Shown: positions 36,355-45,027, numbered from the stretch's first letter. The stretch: DNA of 54,048 bases from Promethearchaeota archaeon (GCA_019057775.1 JAHLWT010000024.1:1-54048); one strand, 5' to 3'. Notes: generated by a model from the letters alone, not told the origin. Program-made: numbers and translations.

Positions 36355-37676
36355 ATTATTTGTTTGTAGCATCAGCTTATGTTAAAGAAGAAATTATTAT
36401 TGAAGTTGAGCCTGATTTAGTTGTTTTTAATACAAATGAATTAGTTACTATGAATTCAAAATTTGGTGCTCCAAGAATAGGTAAAAACATGAGTGAGCTT
36501 GGGATAATTAATAATGGGGCAGTTGCCGTTAAAGATGATAGGATCATTTTCATTGGCACTACAGAGGAGCTAATTTCAAAATTTGAATTTGGAAAAATCT
36601 CTACAAAAATAGATGCAGCTAATAAGTTAGTGACCCCCGGGTTTGTAGATCCACACACTCATATCATTTTTTCTGGTTCACGAGAGAACGAACTTTCTAT
36701 GAAGCTTGATGGAAAATCATATTTAGAGATTTTAGATGCAGGAGGAGGAATTCTAAAAACAATACGTGATACAAGAGAGGCATCAATAGAAAAACTAGTT
36801 GAAAATGGGAAAACAATTTTAGATAAAATGATGTCTTATGGCACTACCACAGTTGAAGCTAAATCAGGTTATGGATTAACTACTGAGAGTGAAATAAAAC
36901 AATTAAAAACAATACAAATTCTGAATCTCGAACACCCATTAGATATAATTCCAACATTTTTAGGGGCACATTCTACACCTCCTGAATTCAAAGACAGAAC
37001 TGATGATTACATCGAGTTAATAACTTCAGAAATGATTCCCAAAATCGCAAATGAAAATCTTGCTGAGTTTTGTGATGTTTTTTGTGAAAAAGGCATTTTT
37101 TCTATCGGTCAAGCTCGAAAGATATTAAATGTTGCCTCTCGATATGGTCTAAAACCCCAAATTCATATAGATGAGATCTTTGATACTAATGGAGCTCTTT
37201 TTGCTTCCGAAATCAAAGCGTATCAAACAGGACATTTGCTGAAATCTAATGATGAAGGATTAAAAGCAATGGCCGAAGAAGAAGTAATAGCAACACTTTT
37301 ACCCGGAACGCCTTTTTGTCTTATGCTAGATGATTATGCCCCAGCAAGAAAGATGATAGATTATGGAGTTCCTGTTGCGCTCGCTACTGATCTCAATCCT
37401 AATTGCTGGACAGAGTCGATGCAAATGATAATTGGTTTAGCATGCTATATGATGCACTTGACTCCATCAGAAGCTTTAACAGCAGCAACAATAAATGGTG
37501 CTTGTGCATTAGAAAGACAAGACGAGATTGGCAGTCTTGAGGTGGGAAAAAAAGCAGATTTGGTCGTCTTTGATGTACCAAATCATCAATTCATACCTTA
37601 TCACTTTGGAGTTAATTTGGTATCTAAGGTTATTAAAAATGGAAAAATCGTCATTGATAATAACCCATCATCTTAA
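36351..37676 (+). CDS. hutI: Imidazolonepropionase
   Basis: A 441-residue amidohydrolase that opens imidazolone propionate to formiminoglutamate, the third step of histidine degradation. It has the N-terminal beta-sandwich, then the metal-binding VDPHTHIIFSGSRENE. TTVEAKSGYGL is the family-specific block, IDEIFDTNGA carries the later metal site, and ATDLNPNCWTESMQ holds the final aspartate. The start is a GTG overlapping the hutH stop. Its stop lies four bases from that of the convergent ftcD. Confidence 0.93.
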   Translation: MNYLFVASAYVKEEIIIEVEPDLVVFNTNELVTMNSKFGAPRIGKNMSELGIINNGAVAVKDDRIIFIGTTEELISKFEFGKISTKIDAANKLVTPGFVDPHTHIIFSGSRENELSMKLDGKSYLEILDAGGGILKTIRDTREASIEKLVENGKTILDKMMSYGTTTVEAKSGYGLTTESEIKQLKTIQILNLEHPLDIIPTFLGAHSTPPEFKDRTDDYIELITSEMIPKIANENLAEFCDVFCEKGIFSIGQARKILNVASRYGLKPQIHIDEIFDTNGALFASEIKAYQTGHLLKSNDEGLKAMAEEEVIATLLPGTPFCLMLDDYAPARKMIDYGVPVALATDLNPNCWTESMQMIIGLACYMMHLTPSEALTAATINGACALERQDEIGSLEVGKKADLVVFDVPNHQFIPYHFGVNLVSKVIKNGKIVIDNNPSS

Positions 37677-37680
37677 GTGA

Positions 37681-38595
37681 CTAAAAATCGAAAAAATGCT
37701 CAAGGAGGTGCTTTTCTTCAAGTTTCTCAGGGCTTTCAAGTTGTAAGTAGTATTCAAGTGAATTCAGTACTGCCTGTAATGGAAGAACACCTATTAACTC
37801 GGTCCCTACTATTGGAACACCATAACGAGCAGCTTCAATTCTTACAAGTTCTACTTGTCTGTACAAAGGTGTTTTTTTATAGTTTATATTACTTATTCCA
37901 ACCTGCACGCAATCTCGGTTGGCTAACACAGTACCCATTGCCTTAATATTTACTAAACCTCCCGAACGTAGATGAATTGCCTTAGCGATTTTTTTTGCAA
38001 TTTTAACATCCTTAGACCCCAGATTTATATTAAAACTTATTAAGGGATTTCTAGCTCCCGTTATAATAGCACCTGCAGTAGGATGGAATTCAGAAGGACC
38101 AAAATCTGGTTTACGATCAAGATCTGTTTTAATTAAATCTTTTAATTCTTCATACTCACCCCTCCGAATATTGTCAATATTTTTCCTTTCCATCTTTCTG
38201 GCAGATTCTTCATAGAGATAAATAGGAACTCTTACATTGGCCATAACTTCTGCAAATTTTAATGAAAGCTCTATACATTCATTCATGGAAACATTTTGTG
38301 CGGGAACAAAGGGTACAACATCAACTGCTCCAATTCGGGGGTGCTGTCCTTTATGTGAATTCATGTCAATTAATTCTATCGCCTTATTTGCTGCGTCTAT
38401 ATTTGCCTTTAAAACCGCTTCAGGTGTTCCTACAAAGGTAATTACTGCTCTATTATAATCAGAATCATATTCAATATCAACAATCCGGGTATTAGGTGTG
38501 TTTCTTATTTCATTGACTATTTTTTCGATTTTTTCCCCATCGGATAAACTATAATTAGGAACTGATTCAACAATTTTCTTTTTATTTTGTTCCAT
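37681..38595 (-). CDS. ftcD: Glutamate formimidoyltransferase
   Basis: A 304-residue stand-alone formiminotransferase domain that moves the formimino group of formiminoglutamate to tetrahydrofolate, releasing glutamate. Landmarks are ESVPNYSLSDGEKIEKI, VTFVG-like ITFVGTPEAV, HKGQHPRIGAVDVVPFVP, the GPSEFHPTAGAIITGAR block and GSKDVKIAKKIAKAIHLRSGG. The cyclodeaminase domain of the animal enzyme is absent and no separate fchA is in the window. It is encoded convergently to hutUHI, so the four genes complete the route but sit in two transcripts. Confidence 0.93.
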   Translation of the reverse strand: MEQNKKKIVESVPNYSLSDGEKIEKIVNEIRNTPNTRIVDIEYDSDYNRAVITFVGTPEAVLKANIDAANKAIELIDMNSHKGQHPRIGAVDVVPFVPAQNVSMNECIELSLKFAEVMANVRVPIYLYEESARKMERKNIDNIRRGEYEELKDLIKTDLDRKPDFGPSEFHPTAGAIITGARNPLISFNINLGSKDVKIAKKIAKAIHLRSGGLVNIKAMGTVLANRDCVQVGISNINYKKTPLYRQVELVRIEAARYGVPIVGTELIGVLPLQAVLNSLEYYLQLESPEKLEEKHLLEHFFDF

Positions 38596-38633
38596 GAGAT
38601 TTACCTTATAAATTCATATTTTACCTTATTAAA

Positions 38634-38753
38634 TTATAATGAATATTTCCTTTTATTGTATGTTTTATCAGTAAATACATAAACTTTATCTAAACTATTT
38701 CCAACTACCATATCATTAACTTTTAAATCAACAAAAGTTTTATGGATTGGCTT
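38634..38753 (-). pseudogene. C-terminal remnant of a U32-peptidase paralogue
   Basis: The last 39 codons of a minus-strand frame read LDKVYVFTDKTYNKRKYSL at the end, nearly the same as EDKIYIFTDRTYKKRKYSL, the C-terminus of the intact U32 gene at 40413. An aligned upstream FVDLKV matches LADLKI. No start and no U32 catalytic core remain. The nucleotide sequence is clearly diverged from the intact copy (roughly three quarters identical at the 3' end by eye), so it is not a recent duplication. It lies just left of the HNH gene. Confidence 0.7.
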
Positions 38754-38882
38754 CAGGAAGAAAGATATTGCTGCTTTGCTAAAAAAGAAAAAAGATATTA
38801 TAAAAACTCTTAAGAAAAGTGATCTAACTTTTCGGATATATTTACTAAATATTTTTCTGATTTAGTTAATCTCATAAAATTA

Positions 38883-39908
38883 ATGATAATATCAAATAAA
38901 TCTCATAAGATAATTGATGCCGATTTTTCTGCTCAGGATTTTAGCAGGTTTTTAATAGTTAAAGGCATAAATATGTATACAAACGAAAATACTCTTGCTA
39001 AAACAATTTTAGATATTTTTATATTCTTAAAGCAAAAGTATCCCAATTTGTTCCCTACTCGGGTAAAGACAGGAGAGGGTTGGGCATCAAGCGCTGATGA
39101 CACAGGACATATAAGGAAAAGGGTGGTTGGAAGCCGAATCAAACTTTTTGTAATGAGACATATTTATAAAGGAAAATACTATAATTGTGTAAATGGGATA
39201 TCTATTTGTCCCGAGTGTTTAAATGAGGGTTTTATCGTAAATACATCATTTCCGAGAATAAGATCTAAAGAATTTCATCACGAGGGTTTAAGATTTGAGG
39301 GATACTCTGTCAATGAATTATATAGATTATTTGTCAATGATCGAGGCAATCCCTATTTTTTACGAGACTTGGTGAAAAAAATGGAAGAAGAATCATTAGC
39401 GTTAAAATGTACAAGTCACCATAGCATTGTTAAAGCTATTCATTTTCAAAATTTTAAAAAACTTATTAGTTGGGAAAATATTCCTAAAGAGTTTCCTTAT
39501 AAAGATATATTTGACCTTCCTGCTGAAATTATTCATATCCTTGTCAAAATTTCTGTTGATAATTTTTCACTACCTGACCCATTACCTGGACGTCCGATAG
39601 TGAGGGAACGAAATATAAATGAAAGAAGGCTTAATGTAAGAAAGCATGTCATAGACTTTCTTAAAGAGAGATACATCATTGATCGTGTTCATGGAGGTGT
39701 TTGCCCCGTTTGTGATGAATTTAACACGAGAGATCATCTACCTGCATTTGAGTATAGTCATTTATATAAAAAAAATGAATTAACGCCAGAAGAAAAGAAA
39801 AAAAGGGAGAAATACACGACTTCAAATCTATATCGATCTTTTATGTGTTCTGAAATCGTAAAAGAAATGGAGAAGAAATATCAAATAGGGGGGGTATCTT
39901 TGTCCTAA
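38883..39908 (+). CDS. HNH endonuclease-like protein, N-terminal part (frameshifted)
   Basis: The first 341 codons of a gene interrupted by a frameshift at a G7 run. A cysteine pair at 109-112 (CPEC) suggests a first zinc site. From residue 270 the HNH/zinc fold begins with C274-P-V-C277, then EYSHL (H293) and C322 in RSFMCSEIVKEME. The last four residues of this frame are out of phase. With one G removed the reading continues GGYLCPNCHRVIHKD, giving the second CxxC and the terminal HxxxH that complete an HNH-type site. The function is unknown. Neither a toxin partner nor a restriction-modification gene adjoins it. Confidence 0.7.
   Translation: MIISNKSHKIIDADFSAQDFSRFLIVKGINMYTNENTLAKTILDIFIFLKQKYPNLFPTRVKTGEGWASSADDTGHIRKRVVGSRIKLFVMRHIYKGKYYNCVNGISICPECLNEGFIVNTSFPRIRSKEFHHEGLRFEGYSVNELYRLFVNDRGNPYFLRDLVKKMEEESLALKCTSHHSIVKAIHFQNFKKLISWENIPKEFPYKDIFDLPAEIIHILVKISVDNFSLPDPLPGRPIVRERNINERRLNVRKHVIDFLKERYIIDRVHGGVCPVCDEFNTRDHLPAFEYSHLYKKNELTPEEKKKREKYTTSNLYRSFMCSEIVKEMEKKYQIGGVSLS
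39888..39894 (+). other. G7 homopolymer at the frameshift in the HNH-like gene
   Basis: Seven consecutive G in the coding strand. Six would keep ATA-GGG-GGG-TAT-CTT-TGT in frame and join 38883-39908 to 39970-40353 into one protein of 489 residues. The run could be a sequencing or assembly error, a phase-variable tract, a programmed slippage site or a true inactivating mutation. Confidence 0.75.
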
Positions 39909-39969
39909 TTGTCATAGGGTTATCCATAAAGATAAATCAATTTTAGATAAAATCTATGATGACTCATAT

Positions 39970-40353
39970 ATGGTTAAAAAAATTTTTGAGGATTATGAAA
40001 ATACTATCAGAAAACATAAACAAAATTTTGTATATTATAGAGAATCAATTAAAAATCCCTTAAAGTCACAACTAGACAGACATGATACTTTTATGAGATA
40101 TTTAATTACACTTTATGAAATTTCTAGGTCGAAAAGAAAGCAAGACGGAGTCACCCGAAAGGAGATAAAAATGTATTTAGGATTAGGAACTGCAATGCGA
40201 GGTATTTATGTATTTGAAAATAGAGAAATTTCAAGACTATATCTTAAAATTGTTGATGGAAGACCAATTAAATATTACATTACTGAGGAAGGGAAAAGAA
40301 TAGTTCGCTTGATGTATTATTTTAGAGATTATTATAAAAATTTATCTTCTTAA
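39970..40353 (+). CDS. HNH endonuclease-like protein, C-terminal part (wHTH)
   Basis: The frame is open from about 39895, where it carries the zinc motif YLCPNCHRVIH, and the first ATG is at 39970 (127 codons). The C-terminal half, with RSKRKQDGVTRKEIKMYLGL, REISRLYLKI and PIKYYITEEGKRIVRLM, reads as a winged helix-turn-helix DNA-binding domain. On its own this piece lacks half of the HNH zinc site, so it is best regarded as the end of the gene starting at 38883. The stop lies 59 bases from the end of the convergent U32 gene. Confidence 0.65.
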   Translation: MVKKIFEDYENTIRKHKQNFVYYRESIKNPLKSQLDRHDTFMRYLITLYEISRSKRKQDGVTRKEIKMYLGLGTAMRGIYVFENREISRLYLKIVDGRPIKYYITEEGKRIVRLMYYFRDYYKNLSS

Positions 40354-40412
40354 ATTTTTCTTTTAGATGCTTCCACCTATCATTGATTCTAAGAATCCCA
40401 ATAACTACAATT

Positions 40413-41675
40413 TTATAAGGAATATTTTCTTTTCTTATAGGTTCTATCGGTAAAAATGTAAATTTTATCCTCCCCATTACTAATTGCTTTCCCATCAATC
40501 TTTAAATCTGCGAGTAATGGCTTTACTTTAGTACCTCGTGGAGTTTTATTCACTTCTTTTTCTTTAAATTTAATTATCTTTGCTTCTTGATGAATATAGG
40601 TGTCTGTATACTTGCCCATAATGATTATATCATCATTTTGAGTAAGATATCCATTATCTAACGTAATATTTGCAAAACCAGTCCTGGGATTATATTTATC
40701 AATTTGCCCCACTTTTATATATCGATAATGGGACAAATTTGATGGTGATTTGTGTTGATGATCTTCTTCTGTCATTCTTTTAAAATAAAAACCAGGGGTA
40801 AATCCCCTATTATATACCTTCTTTAGATCAGTTACCCAACGACCTACCTTTCTTTTTGTAAAAGTTCCATTGTAATATGCTTCAATTGCCTCTCGGTATG
40901 ATTTTGCTACTACATTGACGTAATGAGGATGTCTCATCCTCCCTTCAATTTTGAAAGCATCGATTTTTGCTTCGATTAATTGTGGAATGTATGCAATTGT
41001 ACATAAATCTCTCGAGTTTAGAAACCTTACACCATCATATATATATTCTGTGCCACCCTCTTCACGAACCCACCACCTTCTTCTGCAAGGCTGTATACAC
41101 CTACCTCTATTTGCTGATTTTTCTTCAGTTCCACAAATATCCTGAGAAAAATAGCATCTTCCACTAACAGAAACACACATTGCTCCATGAATAAATACTT
41201 CTATTTCCGTTTTTGCTAAGTTTCTCTTAATCTCCTTTATTTTTTCAAGAGATAATTCTCTTGCTAAGATGATTCGTTCCGCACCCAACTTCTCATAGAA
41301 TCTTGCTGATAGAGAATTTGAAACATTACATTGAGTGGAAATGTGAAAAGGAATTTTCAATTCCTTGGCTATTTCTAATGCTGCAATATCTTGAACTATT
41401 ACTGCATTAATACCAGAATTTTTAGCAATCTCTATCGTACTTCTGAGTTCATTTAGCTCATTATCATACATTAAAATGTTGGTTGTTAGATATGTCTTTA
41501 ACTTATTTTTATTGCAGAAATTCATAACTTTACTTAGATCTTCTATGGTTATATTTTCTGAACGCATTCTCATATTAAATTTCTCCAGACCGAAATATAC
41601 TGCATCAGCATATTTCGATGCTGCTTTAATAGCTTTAAAATTCTTTGCAGGAGCTAATAATTCAACTTTTTCCAT
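40413..41675 (-). CDS. U32-family peptidase-like protein
   Basis: A 420-residue U32 (collagenase-like, PrtC/RlhA/TrhP-type) protein. The family signature lies at about 159-176: EVFIHGAMCVSVSGRCYFS, with Cys167 and Cys174. Further cysteines at 181, 193 and 197 complete the likely metal or Fe-S site. The N-terminus ELLAPAKNFKAIKAA is the usual opening of the TIM-like barrel, and a C-terminal beta domain follows. Bacterial members modify rRNA or tRNA by hydroxylation, so a role in RNA modification is as likely as proteolysis. A decayed copy of its last 39 codons lies 1.7 kb away across the HNH gene. Confidence 0.88.
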   Translation of the reverse strand: MEKVELLAPAKNFKAIKAASKYADAVYFGLEKFNMRMRSENITIEDLSKVMNFCNKNKLKTYLTTNILMYDNELNELRSTIEIAKNSGINAVIVQDIAALEIAKELKIPFHISTQCNVSNSLSARFYEKLGAERIILARELSLEKIKEIKRNLAKTEIEVFIHGAMCVSVSGRCYFSQDICGTEEKSANRGRCIQPCRRRWWVREEGGTEYIYDGVRFLNSRDLCTIAYIPQLIEAKIDAFKIEGRMRHPHYVNVVAKSYREAIEAYYNGTFTKRKVGRWVTDLKKVYNRGFTPGFYFKRMTEEDHQHKSPSNLSHYRYIKVGQIDKYNPRTGFANITLDNGYLTQNDDIIIMGKYTDTYIHQEAKIIKFKEKEVNKTPRGTKVKPLLADLKIDGKAISNGEDKIYIFTDRTYKKRKYSL

Positions 41676-41801
41676 TATAAATGTTATAGTATTAAAATTT
41701 GATAATTCTAAGTATATGTTGATTTATTACTTTCAAAATAATAAATTTTACCCTTAATATTTCTTAAAATACTTTTGATATTGAGAATTTTCGCCTTTAT
41801 A

Positions 41802-41833
41802 AGAAATTGGTTAACCAAATTCTATAAATTTAT
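41802..41833 (+). promoter_or_regulatory. Near-perfect 22-bp palindrome abutting a TATA box
   Basis: AGAAATTGGTTAACCAAATTCT (two halves AGAAATTGGTT and AACCAAATTCT) at 41802-41823 is palindromic at 10 of 11 base pairs. It is followed directly by a TATA-like CTATAAATTTA (41823-41833), about 28 bases before the ATG of the flippase-like gene. The GG/CC-containing core makes it one of the better operator candidates in the window. Confidence 0.42.
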
Positions 41834-41860
41834 TTAATAGTTTTAATTTTTTCTCTCAAC

Positions 41861-42886
41861 ATGGAAGTAAAAACAAAACGCATCATTATAGGATGCTTGA
41901 CAATTCTAATTATAATCTTAATGATAATCTTTGTAGATTATAAAACTATTTTCGACAATCTAAAAGAAATTTCATTATTGGGTATCTTTTTATTTTGCCT
42001 GACCTATACATTAGCTTTCATTTTTCGAACCTATAAATTAAAATTAGTATTTAGAGGGATCAATCTAGATCCTAAATTTTACACAATTTACGGTGCGATT
42101 GGTACGGGGTGGGCTATTAATGAATTAACTCCTGCCAAAATAGGAGATTTGGCTAAAATGGAATTTATTCATCAAAAAGAAGCAAATTTTCCTCTAAGTA
42201 AATGTGCTTGTGCTGTTCTAATTGAAAGATTTATTGATTTAATAATATTGTTTTCTATAGCGTGCTTCACCTTAATATTGATATTTGTTAGTGATGTAAC
42301 TTATACTATAGAATTAAATATCCATTTTTTCCTCATAATTGGCGCAGTAATTATATTGGGTGGATTTATAGCGTTGCTTGTTCTATTTTTTAAAACAGAA
42401 GCAGTCTTAAATGTTCTTGAAAAAATTTCTCTAAAATTAAGAAATTTTGTAGAAAAATTTTTAAGACGATTTGTAAAGGGTATGAAAGATTTTAGAAATG
42501 ATAAGAAAAGAATATTCTGGGTATTCTTATTAAATATTCCAACATGGTTTTTTGAGTCTTTGACTTTAGTAATCCTGTTTTATCTAGCGGGTTACGATAT
42601 TAATTTCTTTATAATTATTTTAGCACAAATCCTTACATTTTTTACAAAAACAATTCCAATAACTCCGGGAGGATGGGGAATATCTGAAATTGCAGGTGCT
42701 ACTCTTATTTCGATTTTTTACCCATTAACTATTTCATTTGAGAGTCTCTTATCGATCTTTATTTTAGATCATATTCTTCGAATAGTATACGTTTTTATTT
42801 ACGGCGGGATTTCCACTATCTCTATCAATTTTAAATATCGAAAGCTTGATATTAAAAATTTAGAAGAAAATGAAAATCTAGATTAA
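41861..42886 (+). CDS. Flippase-like multi-pass membrane protein (LPG_synthase_TM family)
   Basis: A 341-residue integral membrane protein with about seven to nine helices. It matches the lysylphosphatidylglycerol synthase TM region/UPF0104 group, which includes membrane parts of archaeal glycosyltransferases such as AglD. Landmarks are GWAINELTPAKIGDLAKMEFI near 85-105, an AVLIERFIDL helix, and TPGGWGISEIAGATLI, a glycine-rich loop typical of the family. A role in moving or positioning lipid-linked glycans is likely but not proven. It is convergent, eight bases away, with the ALG5-like glycosyltransferase, supporting a shared glycolipid role. Confidence 0.8.
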   Translation: MEVKTKRIIIGCLTILIIILMIIFVDYKTIFDNLKEISLLGIFLFCLTYTLAFIFRTYKLKLVFRGINLDPKFYTIYGAIGTGWAINELTPAKIGDLAKMEFIHQKEANFPLSKCACAVLIERFIDLIILFSIACFTLILIFVSDVTYTIELNIHFFLIIGAVIILGGFIALLVLFFKTEAVLNVLEKISLKLRNFVEKFLRRFVKGMKDFRNDKKRIFWVFLLNIPTWFFESLTLVILFYLAGYDINFFIIILAQILTFFTKTIPITPGGWGISEIAGATLISIFYPLTISFESLLSIFILDHILRIVYVFIYGGISTISINFKYRKLDIKNLEENENLD

Positions 42887-42894
42887 ATTGTTTA

Positions 42895-43644
42895 CTATTT
42901 ATTAAAAAACTTTAATCTTAATTTAAATAAATTCAAAAAAATGAAAAATGGGTCTGATTTTTTTATCTTTGAGCCTTCTTTGTGCTTCCATTTAATCGGA
43001 ATTTGATATAAAGAATAACCTAATTTCCTGGCTTTATATAAAATTTCAACATCGAATTCCCATCTAAATGATTGTAGGTTTTGAAAGATTCGCATAGCAA
43101 CTTCTTTTTTAAAACCTTTAAATCCACACAATAAATCATTTATTCTTAGATGGAATAGTATGTTTGAATAAAGGTTAAAAAATAAACTCAGAACTTTTCT
43201 ACTAATAGGTTGAGGATTTTCTATACTTGACGTCTCATCTATTCTTGTTCCAATAACAACATCATAACCATGTTTACTATAAATTTTAATCATATTCTTA
43301 ATTTCTTCTGGTGGAGTTGCCCCATCAGCGTCAATAAATAATACGAATTCTCCTATTGCATTTAAAATGCCTTGAAGTACGGCATAACCCTTTCCTTTAT
43401 TTTCACTATAAGTAATTATCTTTGTATTTTCATTATCCTTTATTAAATTCTTCACAATTTGGTAAGTTTTATCAGTAGAACCATCATCTACAATTATTAT
43501 CTCATAGCTATCTAAATTTTTTTTTGAAAAATCTATTAAATTTTTCAAAAAAGATGTGATTCTTAATTGCTCATTATAAGCAGGCACAATAATGCTCAGT
43601 TCAAGTGTTTCAGTCAAAAATTTTCCCTTCTTTCTTTTAACCAT
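42895..43644 (-). CDS. Dolichyl-phosphate glycosyltransferase-like GT2 (ALG5/DPM1 type)
   Basis: A 249-residue GT-A enzyme without membrane helices. Landmarks are LSIIVPAYNE (16-25), VDDGSTDKT with DDGS at 53-56, NKGKGYAVLQGILNA, FIDADGATPPEE with DAD at 105-107, and the LLCGFKGFKKEVA, RWEFDVEILYKARKLGY and IKWKHKEGSKIK blocks. The order matches ALG5/DPM1 and archaeal AglD-type enzymes, which load glucose, mannose or a related sugar onto dolichyl phosphate. It likely supplies the lipid-linked sugar used by the GT-C-like protein at 43760, with which it shares a 115-base divergent promoter region. Confidence 0.88.
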   Translation of the reverse strand: MVKRKKGKFLTETLELSIIVPAYNEQLRITSFLKNLIDFSKKNLDSYEIIIVDDGSTDKTYQIVKNLIKDNENTKIITYSENKGKGYAVLQGILNAIGEFVLFIDADGATPPEEIKNMIKIYSKHGYDVVIGTRIDETSSIENPQPISRKVLSLFFNLYSNILFHLRINDLLCGFKGFKKEVAMRIFQNLQSFRWEFDVEILYKARKLGYSLYQIPIKWKHKEGSKIKKSDPFFIFLNLFKLRLKFFNK

Positions 43645-43759
43645 TTTAATTGGGTATAAATAAGATTATTTATTCATAAGCAAATTTTAATTTAATGTAT
43701 GTTTTGAAAACTTATCATCTTATAAGCATTTAGTATTAAACCAGAGTGAATAAAACATT

Positions 43760-44845
43760 ATGATTGAAAGAGATGACGAAAATCATTGGAAACTTAAAAA
43801 TCCTCGATTATTAGGTATTATATTTATTATAATCGGGATTGCGATTAGAATAATTATGTTAATTTATTATTATATAGTTCATATGGACCCTAGCGTTTCT
43901 TGGGGCGATATGAGAATTAATTATAATACTATTAATACAATGTTTACTGGAGAATGGATTTGGAGGCCTACAAAATTAGAATATCCTCCTCTAACCTTGT
44001 TCTTATTAGTCTTTTTTAAATTTATATCATTTGGAAGTCTTGAAGTATTTGTTTTTTACGCTTTTTTCTTAGAATTAGTTGTGTCTCTTTCCCTTTATTT
44101 TGTCTTAAAAAAGTTTGATACTCCTAAAAGAATGCTAGTGTTTGGAGCATTTTTAATTAACCCTTTCGTCTTTCTAAACAATGTATTCAGTCCTATAAAT
44201 TGTGGGTATCATATAACTGATAGTTTTTTTTATATTTTCCTTATCCTTTCTTTATATTATTACGTAGATGAAAATAAATCAAACTTCTATCTTTATTCTG
44301 GACTAACAATGTGTACTAAATGGTTTACCTTACCTGCAGTACCATATTTTTTTATTAAATTTCTATTTGAGAAAGATTGGAAAGAAATGAAAAATTTTTT
44401 AATATTTTTAGGCATTCCAATTGTCGTGTTTTTAATAAGTCCACTATTCTATTTACCAAATTATCTTGATTTATATACAGGATGGCTCTCTGGTTCAACC
44501 ATCTCAACCTTTGGAGAAGTGCCATTACTCATCAAGTTAGTATTATTTGGTGCTGTTTTCCTCGGCTATCTTATTATTCGTTTAAGGAAAGCTGATCCAT
44601 TAGAGATAATCTTTGCTTCAATAATTGTGATGTTTTCAATAATGTTTTGGAAAAGACCATACGTTAGATATCTGACACCTTTAGTTCTATATGGACACTT
44701 AAAAACTAATGAAAATATATTTAGAATTGATCTTGACTTCAAAATTATTCATGCCAAGTTCAAAGTGGGTAATCATTTATTCACATACGGATTTTCTATA
44801 TTAGGATGTATCGCAGCAATGGCAGTCATTATATTTGTTTTTTAA
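43760..44845 (+). CDS. GT-C-like multi-pass membrane glycosyltransferase
   Basis: A 361-residue protein with about nine membrane helices. The first extracytoplasmic loop carries acidic residues in a WGDMRINYNTI segment, followed by EWIWRPTKLEYPPL, resembling GT-C mannosyltransferases in which a loop aspartate binds the lipid-phosphate sugar donor. A conserved-looking LTMCTKWFTLPAVPYF follows. It probably transfers a sugar from dolichyl phosphate outside the cell, fitting the adjacent ALG5-like enzyme. Family assignment (GT-C/DUF2029/PIG-M-like) is by topology and loop motif only. Confidence 0.65.
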   Translation: MIERDDENHWKLKNPRLLGIIFIIIGIAIRIIMLIYYYIVHMDPSVSWGDMRINYNTINTMFTGEWIWRPTKLEYPPLTLFLLVFFKFISFGSLEVFVFYAFFLELVVSLSLYFVLKKFDTPKRMLVFGAFLINPFVFLNNVFSPINCGYHITDSFFYIFLILSLYYYVDENKSNFYLYSGLTMCTKWFTLPAVPYFFIKFLFEKDWKEMKNFLIFLGIPIVVFLISPLFYLPNYLDLYTGWLSGSTISTFGEVPLLIKLVLFGAVFLGYLIIRLRKADPLEIIFASIIVMFSIMFWKRPYVRYLTPLVLYGHLKTNENIFRIDLDFKIIHAKFKVGNHLFTYGFSILGCIAAMAVIIFVF

Positions 44846-44848
44846 ATT

Positions 44849-44902
44849 TTAGTTTTCTGCTTCTCTCCATGCCGCCCAGGGAATTTTAAATTCTTTTACC
44901 AT
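44849..44902 (-). other. 17-codon frame, possible LarA/DUF2088 N-terminal remnant
   Basis: The minus strand reads MVKEFKIPWAAWREAEN then stop. Two tryptophans in an IPW-x2-W pattern recall the opening of DUF2088/LarA-type proteins (IPW/Y-x-x-W), and a GTGA-like site precedes the ATG. It is too short to judge. It may be a remnant left in the 182-base gap before the aspartate kinase gene. Confidence 0.2.
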
Positions 44903-45027
44903 TATTTTTCACTTATTATTCGCATAATTTTAATATTATAATTCTATCTTCTTTTATAATTAATATTTAAGTTTAGTATTTTCTTTTATTCTATAAAAAT
45001 AATAATTAATTTTAAAGAAGAGAGTTT

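Noticed and set aside
37677..37946. 89-codon plus-strand ORF after hutI
   Set aside because: Lies antisense over the conserved C-terminal part of ftcD and has a low-complexity composition.
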